Part shown: positions 5,322-12,834 of the stretch, piece after piece
Position numbering within the stretch: position 1 is the stretch's first letter
Layout: each line of letters opens with the position of its first letter
Assembly: GCA_937996705.1 (NCBI GenBank)
Contig: CALKUQ010000028.1
Location: 1-14,242, forward strand
Direction of reading: 5' to 3'
DNA from: an uncultured Chlamydiae bacterium
GTDB lineage: Bacteria > Chlamydiota > Chlamydiia > Chlamydiales > 2-12-FULL-49-11
Length of the DNA: 14,242 nt
The notes under the pieces: generated by a model
Databases searched by the model: none
What the model was told of the DNA's origin: nothing
What the model saw: only the letters and a program-made list of their open reading frames with translations
Translations under genes and position numbers: made by a program

Positions 5322-6696
5322 GAGGGCCAAGGCCACAATAGTTTTTCAGAAGATTTGGGAGGCAATACAAGTCCGTAACCAAGACGGAACAAGAAAATAC
5401 AGATACATAGTCAACCGAGGGTCAAGCCGTTCGAGCAAGACCAGATCAATTATTCAGGCTTATTGGCTTTTTGCCATGTCCAATGAATCCAAGCGTCTTT
5501 CGGTATGGAGGGACACTAAGAAGGATTGTAGAGACACTGTAGGCTTTGATATGGGCGTTGTTTACCCAAGTATGGCTCACTATTCCACAGTACAATTTAA
5601 CAAGACAGAAGCCAGCTATCAGTTTCCGAATAAGTCCATTATCGAAATAAACGGAACTGATGATGAAAATAAGGTTATGGGCTACAATGGTCATGTGGCT
5701 TGGCTTAACGAGCCTTACAAGATTTCACGTGGAACATTCGATCAGATCGACCAAAGGACTGAGGACTTTATATTGATCGACTGGAACCCAAAACAAGCCC
5801 ATTGGATTCTAGATTTAGAGAAGGACGACCGGACTATTACCATTATTTCCACGTTCAAGGATAACCCATTTTGTCCTCCTGAGCAGAAGATAAAGATTCT
5901 GTCCTATCAGCCTGTTTCGATGTGTGCGATAGTCACAAGTAAACTACTGCCAGAAGTGGAGGCCAAAACCTACAATCTAACCGAAAACAAAAAAGGATTT
6001 ACCGAAAAGCTACTCAAAGAACTATCTAGGTGTAAGGAGAACGAGAGAAAGAACACAGCAAGTAAATTCAACTGGTCTGTTTATGGGTTGGGTGAGAAAG
6101 CAGAAAGGCCCAACAGGATATTCCATTGGAAAGAGATAAGTGACGATGATTACCACAAGATCAATGCAAAGAGATATTGGGGTTGTGATTGGGGTGTCGT
6201 GGATCCGTGGGGTGTGCTTGAGGCTAAGTATTACGATGGCAATTTCTACCTTCATGAACTAAATTATAAATCAGAGAATCAGATAAAAGCCGATTTGTCC
6301 ATGGTTGAAATCGAACAAGTCAACGCGAGGGAGGAAGGTTTAGTCGTTTGGCATTTTGAAAGATTGGGCATACCAAAGAACGGCATTATCCTATGTGACG
6401 ATAACCGACCTATGAAGGTTGTAGCACTAAGGGAGGCCGGATTTGACTATGCAATCACAGCAGCCAAGGGGCCAGGGTCAATACTGGACGGTATTGGGTT
6501 GCTTGAAAAACTAAACGTATTTTATACATCCTCATCTAAAAATCTTCAATACGAGCAAGAAAATTATTCCCGTATTGTTGATCGTTACGGCATAGTGCAG
6601 GAGGAGCCAGAGGATGTAAACAATCATCTTTGCAGTGATCCGGCACGATACATCGCTTCCTTCCTTAAAGCCCAAGGAATTATCAAAATAGTTTAG
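5311..6696 (+). CDS. terL: terminase large subunit
   Basis: This 461-residue packaging motor has both expected domains. In the ATPase half, the deviant Walker A is GSSRSSKT at residues 37-44, Walker B ends in HVAWLNE with catalytic Glu134, and the coupling-type motif is DWNP at 157-160. In the nuclease half, the RNase H-like acidic residues are Asp293 (WGCDWG), Asp363 (ILCDD) and Asp443 within NNHLCSDPARY. Length and motif spacing suit the Terminase_3/PBSX-like group. It docks on the portal, pumps DNA into the prohead and cuts the concatemer. It starts 11 bases inside terS. A weak hairpin (CCTAA/TTAGG, 6697-6716) follows its stop. Confidence 0.92.
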   Translation: MKNERAKATIVFQKIWEAIQVRNQDGTRKYRYIVNRGSSRSSKTRSIIQAYWLFAMSNESKRLSVWRDTKKDCRDTVGFDMGVVYPSMAHYSTVQFNKTEASYQFPNKSIIEINGTDDENKVMGYNGHVAWLNEPYKISRGTFDQIDQRTEDFILIDWNPKQAHWILDLEKDDRTITIISTFKDNPFCPPEQKIKILSYQPVSMCAIVTSKLLPEVEAKTYNLTENKKGFTEKLLKELSRCKENERKNTASKFNWSVYGLGEKAERPNRIFHWKEISDDDYHKINAKRYWGCDWGVVDPWGVLEAKYYDGNFYLHELNYKSENQIKADLSMVEIEQVNAREEGLVVWHFERLGIPKNGIILCDDNRPMKVVALREAGFDYAITAAKGPGSILDGIGLLEKLNVFYTSSSKNLQYEQENYSRIVDRYGIVQEEPEDVNNHLCSDPARYIASFLKAQGIIKIV

Positions 6697-6750
6697 CCTA
6701 AATTTCCCATATTAGGAAAATTCAAAACTCTTTCCCACTTTTGCTTTACA

Positions 6751-6765
6751 ATCCCATAACGGGAT
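6751..6765 (+). promoter_or_regulatory. hairpin just upstream of the portal start
   Basis: ATCCC (6751-6755) and GGGAT (6761-6765) pair perfectly around the 5-base loop ATAAC. The hairpin ends 10 bases before the TTG used as portal start, so it occupies the place where a ribosome first contacts the message. It could reduce or time portal translation. No U tract follows, so it is not an intrinsic terminator. Confidence 0.35.
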
Positions 6766-6775
6766 AAAAGCCAAT

Positions 6776-8032
6776 TTGAGATTCTTAGACCTAGCTGGGA
6801 ATTTGAAGAAATTTTTAGGGTTGAACAAAAGTCAGTTCAATCTAAATGTCATTGACGGCTCCACTAAGTTCAATAACTACAATCTCGATAAGCACAAACT
6901 AGCGGCAATCCTTTCAAACCCGGCTCTTTTAAAAATATTTTCACTTCAGTGTGATATGTTTTCACTAGGTAAAGTGTACGTGTATCAAAAAGATAAAGAA
7001 CTTGAATCCGATCCGTTTCTAAATCTTATTACCCACCCAAATCCGATGCAGTCCGGTAGTCAGTTCCTTTGGGATTGGATGTTTTGGAATATGTTAGGCA
7101 ATGACTATTGCTATGTGGATAGTGCTATTGTAGAGAAGAAGGGAAATCGTATGTATCATCTTGAGCCTTACAAGATCAAGTGGCCCAATGATATGCAAGC
7201 CAATTCGGATAAGTTAATATTCAGTGATGATACTCTGAAAGAATATTCAAAGAAAGACATTACCTATTGCTACAATGACGGCACAACGTTTAAGTTTCCG
7301 CTAGATCGTTTGGTAATTACCCACGACCTTACTAACGGAATCGGTAATTTCTTTAAAGGGCCGTCACGGATTGACGCTCTTCACAAGATCATTTCAAACT
7401 CAGAGCATTCGCTTGATGCGAAGAATATCAACGTCCGTTTTTCGGGTAAGTTCTTAGTAGGTTCAAATAACGATACTTCTAAATTCGGAATGGGTGAAGA
7501 TGAAAAGCAGGACATTCAAAACAAGTTTGGAGACGATAACCGTAAGATTTACCCATTGAAAACAATGGTACAGATAAGGCGATTTGTGGAAGACATGGGT
7601 GCGCTAAAGTTAGACGAAAGCTATTTGTCTGATTACTTCCTTATCGGCTCTATGTTCAACATTCCTAAAGACGTACTTGAGGCCGGGGTGTCCTCCACTT
7701 TTGAAAATCAGGAGAAGGCCCGTATGAGTCATATTTCCTACACGTTGCAGCCAAAGGGAAACGATATGATGAATGCTTTTGAAAGGCATTTCGGATATGA
7801 TAAGGTAGGAAAGAATATCGTGATTGATTGGATGCACCTACCCTTTACGCAAGTTTTTGAGAAGGAGAAGTCAGAAGTAGAACGCACGAAAATAGCATCA
7901 TTGAAAGAGCTTTTGTCTATGGGGGTAAGCATAGAAGAAGCAAATCAGTATTTGGATTTAGATTTTAAGATTGAAAAAAAGGAACCGGAAGCTCCGGCAC
8001 CAACCGAAGAACCTATAACAGAAGCATTATGA
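6776..8032 (+). CDS. HK97-type portal protein, TTG start
   Basis: This 418-residue protein forms the ring at one capsid corner through which DNA passes. Hallmarks are the NPMQSGSQFLWDWMFWNMLGN block (89-109 region), LEPYKIKWP (129-137), ITHDLTNGIGNFFKGPSRID (181-200), FNIPKDVLEAG (294-304) and the C-terminal GVSIEEANQYLDLDF (383-397). No ATG lies before residue 61, inside the conserved domain, and TTG at 6776 is the only usual start codon between the last upstream stop (6713) and the domain. A second TTG is at 6800-6802 (codon 9-10 region). The tail is Pro/Glu-rich. An ATGA overlap couples it to the next gene. It follows terL as in most siphoviruses. Confidence 0.88.
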   Translation: MRFLDLAGNLKKFLGLNKSQFNLNVIDGSTKFNNYNLDKHKLAAILSNPALLKIFSLQCDMFSLGKVYVYQKDKELESDPFLNLITHPNPMQSGSQFLWDWMFWNMLGNDYCYVDSAIVEKKGNRMYHLEPYKIKWPNDMQANSDKLIFSDDTLKEYSKKDITYCYNDGTTFKFPLDRLVITHDLTNGIGNFFKGPSRIDALHKIISNSEHSLDAKNINVRFSGKFLVGSNNDTSKFGMGEDEKQDIQNKFGDDNRKIYPLKTMVQIRRFVEDMGALKLDESYLSDYFLIGSMFNIPKDVLEAGVSSTFENQEKARMSHISYTLQPKGNDMMNAFERHFGYDKVGKNIVIDWMHLPFTQVFEKEKSEVERTKIASLKELLSMGVSIEEANQYLDLDFKIEKKEPEAPAPTEEPITEAL

Positions 8033-8364
8033 GCAAGTCAAAATCAAAGAAGAACCAGAAGACCGAACCAGAAGAACAGGCACAGGAAATAGTTGTAGAT
8101 GTTCCCCGTGAAACATCGTTTATTCCTGATGAAGAATTCTCAGAGGAGTCTAAACTAATTGAACATCAACCATACGAACGACTCCCTAAACCCGTTCCGG
8201 GTGAAAATAAAGAACCCAAACGCCAAACGTATCAAGAGATTATGGCAGACAGGGCAAGGCAACAAAAGTTAATCATTCTAAGGAATGTTGAGCGTAATAA
8301 GGCTATACAAGAGGCGAGAGCAAAGAAGTTTAAAGAGAATGTTGAAGCAAAAAAGAAAAGATGA
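8029..8364 (+). CDS. charged protein between portal and protease
   Basis: This 111-residue protein is highly charged: a Lys/Ser-rich start, an acidic middle with Pro (PRETSFIPDEEFSEESKLIE) and a basic helical C-terminus (RARQQKLIILRNVERNKAIQ). It probably has little fixed structure apart from the last 40 residues, which could form a coiled coil. There is no signal peptide or membrane segment. It overlaps both neighbours in ATGA contacts, so its amount is tied to portal and protease. Position and composition would suit a scaffold or portal-binding accessory protein, but the MCP already carries its own delta-domain-like N-terminus, so I leave the role open. Confidence 0.6.
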   Translation: MSKSKSKKNQKTEPEEQAQEIVVDVPRETSFIPDEEFSEESKLIEHQPYERLPKPVPGENKEPKRQTYQEIMADRARQQKLIILRNVERNKAIQEARAKKFKENVEAKKKR

Positions 8365-8444
8365 AACTAACAGCCAAAGAAATTGCGGCTATCAAGGCCA
8401 AGAAAGATAAAATAGTGAAGGAGAATCAAACAGTAAACAAATGA
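8361..8444 (+). CDS. 27-residue micro-ORF
   Basis: The ATG at 8361 overlaps the upstream stop in an ATGA, and the stop overlaps the protease start in a second ATGA at 8441-8444. The 27-residue product (MKLTAKEIAAIKAKKDKIVK then ENQTVNK) is a basic amphipathic helix. The exact coupling at both ends argues that ribosomes pass through it and that it is translated. I have a vague memory of similar short Lys-rich ORFs in Bacteroidota prophages, but cannot confirm this here. It may mainly serve to carry ribosomes to the protease start. Confidence 0.55.
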   Translation: MKLTAKEIAAIKAKKDKIVKENQTVNK

Positions 8445-9256
8445 TAACGATTCCATTGATCGAAGACAAAGAGCAGCTTTATGATTGGTTGATTGCTAAT
8501 AAGTCTGCTTTGATAGCGCAAAAGAAAGCGACCATTAAACACGCTGACGCTATTTCTTTTATGGCCCCTCTTGTTTCCGAGAAGGGTGATGTTATCAAGT
8601 CCGATAGCATTCCAGCAGAGGCCACCAGAATAAAGGTTCGATCAATTATCAATACTACAAAACTTTACGACTCTCATCAGGACGTACATATTGACCAGCT
8701 TTGGAACAAGTCTTTGAAGGAAACCCGGGATAACTACCTGGTCAATCAACACAACTTTTCTTTTGAGGGCATAGTATCCGATAATGTGAAAGCATTTGTA
8801 AAGCAAATGACATGGGCGGAGCTTGGTTTCGGTGGGTATGAAGGCACAACTCAGGCTCTCATATACGACTCAGTAATTGACAAAGCAGACAGTCCTTTCA
8901 TGTTTGAGAAGTATAGACGTGGTCAAGTTAAAAATCATTCAGTCGGTATGCGCTATGTTAAGATTGACATGGCAATTAATGATGACAGATACGAAAAGGA
9001 ATTTGCTATATGGGAAAAGTATTATCCAGTAATAGCAAACAAAGCAGACGTTGACGCAGTAGGGTATTTCTGGGCAGTCACGGAGGCAAAAAATATTGAA
9101 GGTAGTGCGGTGGTGAAAGGTTCGAACTTCGTCACGCCTACTATTTCAGTGCAGGAAACAAAAGGCAAGCCGTCAACAGACACTAGCCTTGAGCCGGGTA
9201 AAGCCACTCAGATCAAAGAGGAACTAAAAAAATTAACTAAACTTTTAAACGATTAA
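8441..9256 (+). CDS. HK97-type prohead protease
   Basis: This 271-residue protein matches the herpes-type serine proteases that mature phage capsids. YDSHQDVHIDQLW (76-88) is the typical early segment. The catalytic His is probably His104 in NQHNFSFEG, and the nucleophile Ser167 in KNHSVGMRY. The IEGSAVVKGSNFVTP block (219-232 region) matches the conserved final strand (EgSxVxxG). The last 35 residues are a basic helix that may be removed on maturation. The enzyme would cleave the MCP delta domain inside the prohead. It lies 3 bases before the MCP gene, the usual order. Residue assignments are by pattern, not structure. Confidence 0.8.
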   Translation: MITIPLIEDKEQLYDWLIANKSALIAQKKATIKHADAISFMAPLVSEKGDVIKSDSIPAEATRIKVRSIINTTKLYDSHQDVHIDQLWNKSLKETRDNYLVNQHNFSFEGIVSDNVKAFVKQMTWAELGFGGYEGTTQALIYDSVIDKADSPFMFEKYRRGQVKNHSVGMRYVKIDMAINDDRYEKEFAIWEKYYPVIANKADVDAVGYFWAVTEAKNIEGSAVVKGSNFVTPTISVQETKGKPSTDTSLEPGKATQIKEELKKLTKLLND

Positions 9257-9259
9257 AAA

Positions 9260-10558
9260 ATGGAAGAAAAAGAATTACTTGACGAGATCAAAAAAGTATC
9301 TTCTCAGGTAGAAGCATTTAAGAAAAGCATCGGAGACAAGGCCGACAAGTCCGCCTTTGACGAAGCGATTAAGAAACTGGACGAACTGAAAGCAAGTCTT
9401 AAAGATTTGACTGCGGAGAAGTTTGAATCAGCGATTAAAACGGTGAACGAATCACTCGGTAAGGTTGCCAAACAGATCGAAGAAATGTCTGAGGACGTAG
9501 CCAAGGCAAAAGAAAGTGGCAAAGGTCGCGTACAAGCTAAGACGTTCGGTCAGCAAGTAGTTGAGGCGTTGGTTGCAAACAAACTCTTAGAGGGCAAGTT
9601 CGGAAAGAACGAACACCGCACCCTTGAGATTAAGGATGTCAGTATCTTGAACAAAACCGTTGCCAACATGGGAACTGGTAATGTTGATGCTGTTGGAACC
9701 AACTCTATTCCTTGGGAGCTTTCCAGTTTTGAGCCGGGCCTTACCAACATTCAAAAGCGCAGACCTTGGCTTATTGACATTGCTAATACATCTCCGATTT
9801 CTACCATGTACGCGCAATGGGCTGAGAAATCAGGACAAGAAGGCGCAGCGAACGAGACTGCTGAAGGTGCTGCTAAGAACCAAATTGACTTTGATTGGAT
9901 TGAAAAATCTGCTAAGGTTGAAAAGGTAACCGCTTACATTAAGGCTTCCAAAGAATCTCTTTCAGATCTCCCAGGTCTTGCCAATGAGATTGACAATGAA
10001 TTGAGAGAGGAAGTTCTTTTGAAGGCTGACGCTGATTTGTTAGCTGGTGACGGAAGTACCCCTAGCTTGAATGGTATCTTGAATCAGGATACTGCCTATG
10101 CTTCCGGTACTTTTGCGGCTACTATCGTACAGGCTAACCATTGGGATGTGTTGCGTTGTGCTGTTGCTCAAGTTGTTACAAACAAGTTCATACCTAATTA
10201 TGTTTTGATGCATCCTACCGATGTGGCAAAATTGGATTTGAACAAGGGCAGCGATGGACATTACTCAATGCCTCCTTTCAAGAGTGCTGACGGTATGACA
10301 ATTTCAGGGGTAAAAATCCTTGAGAACACTGGCCAAACTGTTGATAAGTTTACAGTAGGGGACTTTACTAAGATGAACGTTCGTGTTCGTGACGGTTTCA
10401 CTATCGACATGGGTCACGATGCAGATGACTTCACTAAGAACCTTATCACGATTCTTGGAGAGATTCGTTTGGTGTGTTACATCAAAGCAAACCACGCTGG
10501 AGCGTTTGTTTCCGGTGATTTCTCTGATGCTATCGCAGAATTGAACTTGGCTATCTAA
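9260..10558 (+). CDS. HK97-fold major capsid protein
   Basis: The 432-residue capsid protein starts with a coiled-coil, delta-domain-like region (about residues 1-90, Lys/Glu/Leu-rich) that acts as a built-in scaffold and is normally cut off by the protease. The extended E-loop region is about 187-215 (EKSGQEGAANETAEGAAK), followed by VEKVTAYIKASKESLSDLPG (220-239), a standard HK97 segment. DLLAGDGSTPSLNGIL (259-274) is the conserved P-domain signature, and NYVLMHPTDVAKL and VRDGFTIDMG follow in the A-domain. The length suits the delta-bearing HK97 subgroup. Cleavage probably falls near residues 88-96. No crosslinking Lys/Asn pair can be assigned. Confidence 0.9.
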   Translation: MEEKELLDEIKKVSSQVEAFKKSIGDKADKSAFDEAIKKLDELKASLKDLTAEKFESAIKTVNESLGKVAKQIEEMSEDVAKAKESGKGRVQAKTFGQQVVEALVANKLLEGKFGKNEHRTLEIKDVSILNKTVANMGTGNVDAVGTNSIPWELSSFEPGLTNIQKRRPWLIDIANTSPISTMYAQWAEKSGQEGAANETAEGAAKNQIDFDWIEKSAKVEKVTAYIKASKESLSDLPGLANEIDNELREEVLLKADADLLAGDGSTPSLNGILNQDTAYASGTFAATIVQANHWDVLRCAVAQVVTNKFIPNYVLMHPTDVAKLDLNKGSDGHYSMPPFKSADGMTISGVKILENTGQTVDKFTVGDFTKMNVRVRDGFTIDMGHDADDFTKNLITILGEIRLVCYIKANHAGAFVSGDFSDAIAELNLAI

Positions 10559-10579
10559 TTTTAAAAACGAAAAAGTAAA

Positions 10580-11020
10580 ATGAAAAAGATTTCAATTATG
10601 ATTTTTGCGCTGATACTGAGTGTTAGCGCATTCGCGCAGCATACGTTTTTCAATCCTTTGTCAACTGCGGGAGTATTCCCTCAAGCTGATACGGTTGTAA
10701 ACACAGCAACAGCATTTATCTCAACGAGGTTGATGCCTGTTACAAGTCAGGTAAATGAAGTATTGGTATGGATTTCTGTTACCAAGATTTCCGGTACCGT
10801 AGGAGGTACGATCACTTTACAAGGTTCTATTGATGGAACCAACTGGAAGGCTGTAAATACCAATGATAGTCAGACTGCATTAGCTACCATAACGGCAACC
10901 GATGCATCCAACACGTATCACTATCGACTTTTAGGCGGGAACTTCCCTTACCTAAGGGTATCGTGGACGGGTACGGGTACGATGTCGGCAAGTTTTTCAG
11001 CTAAAGCATATAGGAACTAA
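10580..11020 (+). CDS. secreted beta-rich protein, first paralog
   Basis: This 146-residue protein has a clear Sec signal peptide: Lys2-Lys3, a hydrophobic core (ISIMIFALILSV) and the cleavage site SAFA followed by Gln20, which fits the Bacteroidetes Q-rule. The mature 127 residues are rich in Thr, Ser, Val and Gly with alternating hydrophobics, as in a beta-sandwich. Key motifs are TKxSGTVxGTxTLQGSxD (68-85) and YLRVSWTGTGTM (near 132-143). The next gene is a paralog sharing both motifs. It follows the MCP by 21 bases, where decoration proteins usually sit, yet those are cytoplasmic. It may be a periplasmic or surface protein, or a decoration protein attached after export. I know no family with certainty. 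Confidence 0.75.
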   Translation: MKKISIMIFALILSVSAFAQHTFFNPLSTAGVFPQADTVVNTATAFISTRLMPVTSQVNEVLVWISVTKISGTVGGTITLQGSIDGTNWKAVNTNDSQTALATITATDASNTYHYRLLGGNFPYLRVSWTGTGTMSASFSAKAYRN

Positions 11021-11025
11021 AAAAC

Positions 11026-11044
11026 AGGGGGCTAATAACCCCCT
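11026..11044 (+). promoter_or_regulatory. GC-rich hairpin between the secreted paralogs
   Basis: AGGGGG (11026-11031) pairs with CCCCCT (11039-11044) around the 7-base loop CTAATAA. A stem of five G-C pairs and one A-T pair is strong for this A/T-leaning window. The bases after it (ACTTTAAAACA) lack a U tract, so full termination is doubtful. It may instead protect upstream RNA ends or set the ratio of the two paralogs. Confidence 0.5.
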
Positions 11045-11055
11045 ACTTTAAAACA

Positions 11056-11481
11056 ATGAAAAAATTTATTACACTTTTGTTTACGTTAGCTCTAGGAGTT
11101 AGCGTATTTGCTCAGGATGTGACGATGAAAAACGCCTCAGCAAGTGCTACGGAGACGATCACCAACACAGGAACGGGTATTCTAACCGCTCAGGTTAGAG
11201 GTCATAAAAACACCGTTACCGTACAGGTTACAGTGACTAAGACTTCGGGAACCGTTGCAGGAACGTTGACACTTCAAGGTAGCCTTGATAACGTAAATTA
11301 TAAAGCGGCTTTGTTGCCTAACGGAGTATCTACTGCGGTAAACACTTATACAGCAACGGACGTGGCCTCTCAAACTTTTATCTGGCAATTAAGCGACAAT
11401 CCTTACAACTATTGGAGAGTTTCTTACACTGGATCAGGTACAATGGTAGCTACGGCCACGGCTGTTTTATTGGCTCATTAA
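11056..11481 (+). CDS. secreted beta-rich protein, second paralog
   Basis: The 141-residue product repeats the architecture of the gene before it. The signal peptide (Lys2-Lys3, then ITLLFTLALGVS) ends SVFA with Gln20 at +1, giving a mature protein of 122 residues, and both signal peptides are 19 residues long. TKTSGTVAGTLTLQGSLD (61-78) and YWRVSYTGSGTM near the C-terminus are the counterparts of the first paralog, while the N-terminal 40 mature residues differ most. No cysteine is present. The strong GC hairpin lies between the two genes, and the connector gene begins one base after this stop. Duplication followed by divergence is the plain reading. Confidence 0.75.
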   Translation: MKKFITLLFTLALGVSVFAQDVTMKNASASATETITNTGTGILTAQVRGHKNTVTVQVTVTKTSGTVAGTLTLQGSLDNVNYKAALLPNGVSTAVNTYTATDVASQTFIWQLSDNPYNYWRVSYTGSGTMVATATAVLLAH

Positions 11482-11482
11482 T

Positions 11483-12022
11483 ATGATTACAACCGAACAT
11501 TTCTTAGATCGACCTTATCGCATTCCGAATATTGAGGAAACGAAGGACTTACAGGCATTCATTGATTACCACGAAGCAAAACTATTAATGGCAATGTTTG
11601 GAACAACCCTTTACAACTTATTCGTAGCAGGAATCGGTGCCGCAACTCCCGAGCAAAAGTGGGTCGATCTAAGAGATGGGAAGGTTTATTCTTACAACTC
11701 AACAAATTATAATTTCCCTGGCCTTATTGAAGTATTGAAGGCATACATCTACGCTAAGTGGCTGAAGGAGAATGAGGACAAGGTTACTAACTCTGGCGTG
11801 ATGCGTAACACGGTCGATAAATCCGAACACGTAGGGGGATGGGAAAGATATGTAGCAGCTTACAATGTATTCTCATCTATGGCCGGAAACATTGACAGGC
11901 AGGAGAATACTTTTTACGGATTTATGTACGCGAACTGGGAGGACTATGTAACCAATCTATCGGATTGGATATTCTGCTATCCACACAATGACCCTGAATT
12001 TGAAAATCAATTAGGAATTTAA
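11483..12022 (+). CDS. head-tail connector candidate
   Basis: This 179-residue protein starts one base after the secreted paralog. It is mainly helical, with an opening strand/turn (ITTEHFLDRPYRIPNIEETK), then the helices FIDYHEAKLLMAMFGTTLYNLFV and IEVLKAYIYAKWLKENEDKV. Long helical bundles with a C-terminal extension are typical of gp6/gp15-like adaptor proteins, which bind under the portal, and the gene is in the expected place after the capsid genes. I recall a Bacteroidota phage family (DUF6712-like) with a similar opening, but cannot confirm the match. No membrane or signal segment is present. The confidence is for the gene; the role is inferred from position. Confidence 0.65.
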   Translation: MITTEHFLDRPYRIPNIEETKDLQAFIDYHEAKLLMAMFGTTLYNLFVAGIGAATPEQKWVDLRDGKVYSYNSTNYNFPGLIEVLKAYIYAKWLKENEDKVTNSGVMRNTVDKSEHVGGWERYVAAYNVFSSMAGNIDRQENTFYGFMYANWEDYVTNLSDWIFCYPHNDPEFENQLGI

Positions 12023-12034
12023 AACCAAACCCAC

Positions 12035-12190
12035 ATGAAAAAGCTATTTTTAGAATTTATACAGAACGCATTACAATTCTTTGCGATTATGGTTCTGATT
12101 TGCATTGTACTTGTTCCCGTCTCGTGGTTAGTCGGTATTGCGATTAACTTGATCGTGAAAGCCTTTAACGTTGGTTATGGGTTATGGTAG
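12035..12190 (+). CDS. 51-residue membrane protein
   Basis: A complete ORF of 51 residues runs from ATG at 12035 to TAG at 12188-12190. It has Lys2-Lys3, a short amphipathic start, and a hydrophobic segment from about residue 14 to 42 (FFAIMVLICIVLVPVSWLVG), long enough for one span or a tight hairpin. Its last 7 bases overlap the start of the next gene, which suggests coupling. There is no cleavage or lipobox motif. Small holin-like proteins look like this, but the position amid connector genes and the absence of a neighbouring endolysin argue against naming it a holin. Confidence 0.55.
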   Translation: MKKLFLEFIQNALQFFAIMVLICIVLVPVSWLVGIAINLIVKAFNVGYGLW

Positions 12191-12834
12191 CCCTTCAATT
12201 AAATGGAGCCAAGGCCAACACCCCTCAATCGTTTGAGGAACTAAAAGCCCGTATCTTCCAACGTATTTATAAAGATTGGGATTTAGAAAAGCCCATCCTT
12301 GAGCGTGACTACTTCAAACTTTTCTGCATCCTCAATGATTGCAACTTTGACAGGGTAGATCGTACCCCTGAGAATGAGGTGGCTGTGGAGGAGCTTACCA
12401 GATGGGTGGTGGAGACAGAGCCACGATTCGAGGTAATAAAGTCATTTTCATTCAATGGCAAGACCGTAGAGATACCTAGCGACATAGGAAGGCTTCCTAT
12501 TGGACAGACTACGTTAGTCAAACAGGCTATTGATAGTTCAAGATTCCCAGAGCAAAATATCTGCTTTGCTGCTGCTGTTTACCTTCAACCATTACTTGAT
12601 GGCTCGAAGTTAAACTATGAATCTATAAAGAAATGGGAGGCGGTCTTCGAGGAGCTACCTATTACCGAAATCTTTAGCGTTGGTTTTTTTTTGTTAAATC
12701 ATGTGAAGAAAAATTCAAGTGGGCATCAAAGTGTTTGGAAGCAGATAAGAAGCAACCTTACTATAATACGAAAGAGAGCGTTGCGGTATTGGCTAAAGCA
12801 AACAGGCTACAAAGGTTTAATTATCAATCGCTGA
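12184..12834 (+). CDS. late gene, zero-frame product (216 aa)
   Basis: The ATG at 12184 opens inside the end of the small membrane-protein gene. Residues 1-165 look like ordinary globular helical protein (FEELKARIFQRIYKDWDLEK, PENEVAVEELTRWVVETEP, IKKWEAVFEELPITEIFSVG). At residue 167-169 the code runs through a T9 tract. After it, 46 more residues are read to TGA at 12834; they are basic and do not continue the earlier character as well as the -1 frame does. I see no known domain. The gene follows the connector candidate and precedes neck/tail genes, so it may be a tail or neck component whose longer form is made by frame switching. Confidence 0.6.
   Translation: MVALQLNGAKANTPQSFEELKARIFQRIYKDWDLEKPILERDYFKLFCILNDCNFDRVDRTPENEVAVEELTRWVVETEPRFEVIKSFSFNGKTVEIPSDIGRLPIGQTTLVKQAIDSSRFPEQNICFAAAVYLQPLLDGSKLNYESIKKWEAVFEELPITEIFSVGFFLLNHVKKNSSGHQSVWKQIRSNLTIIRKRALRYWLKQTGYKGLIINR

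Noticed and set aside
6697..6716. CCTAA/TTAGG hairpin after terL as terminator
   Set aside because: The stem is A/T-rich with a 10-base loop and no U tract follows.
12752..12784. GCAAC/GTTGC stem as frameshift stimulator
   Set aside because: It begins about 60 bases beyond the T9 run, whereas known stimulators start about 5-9 bases downstream.
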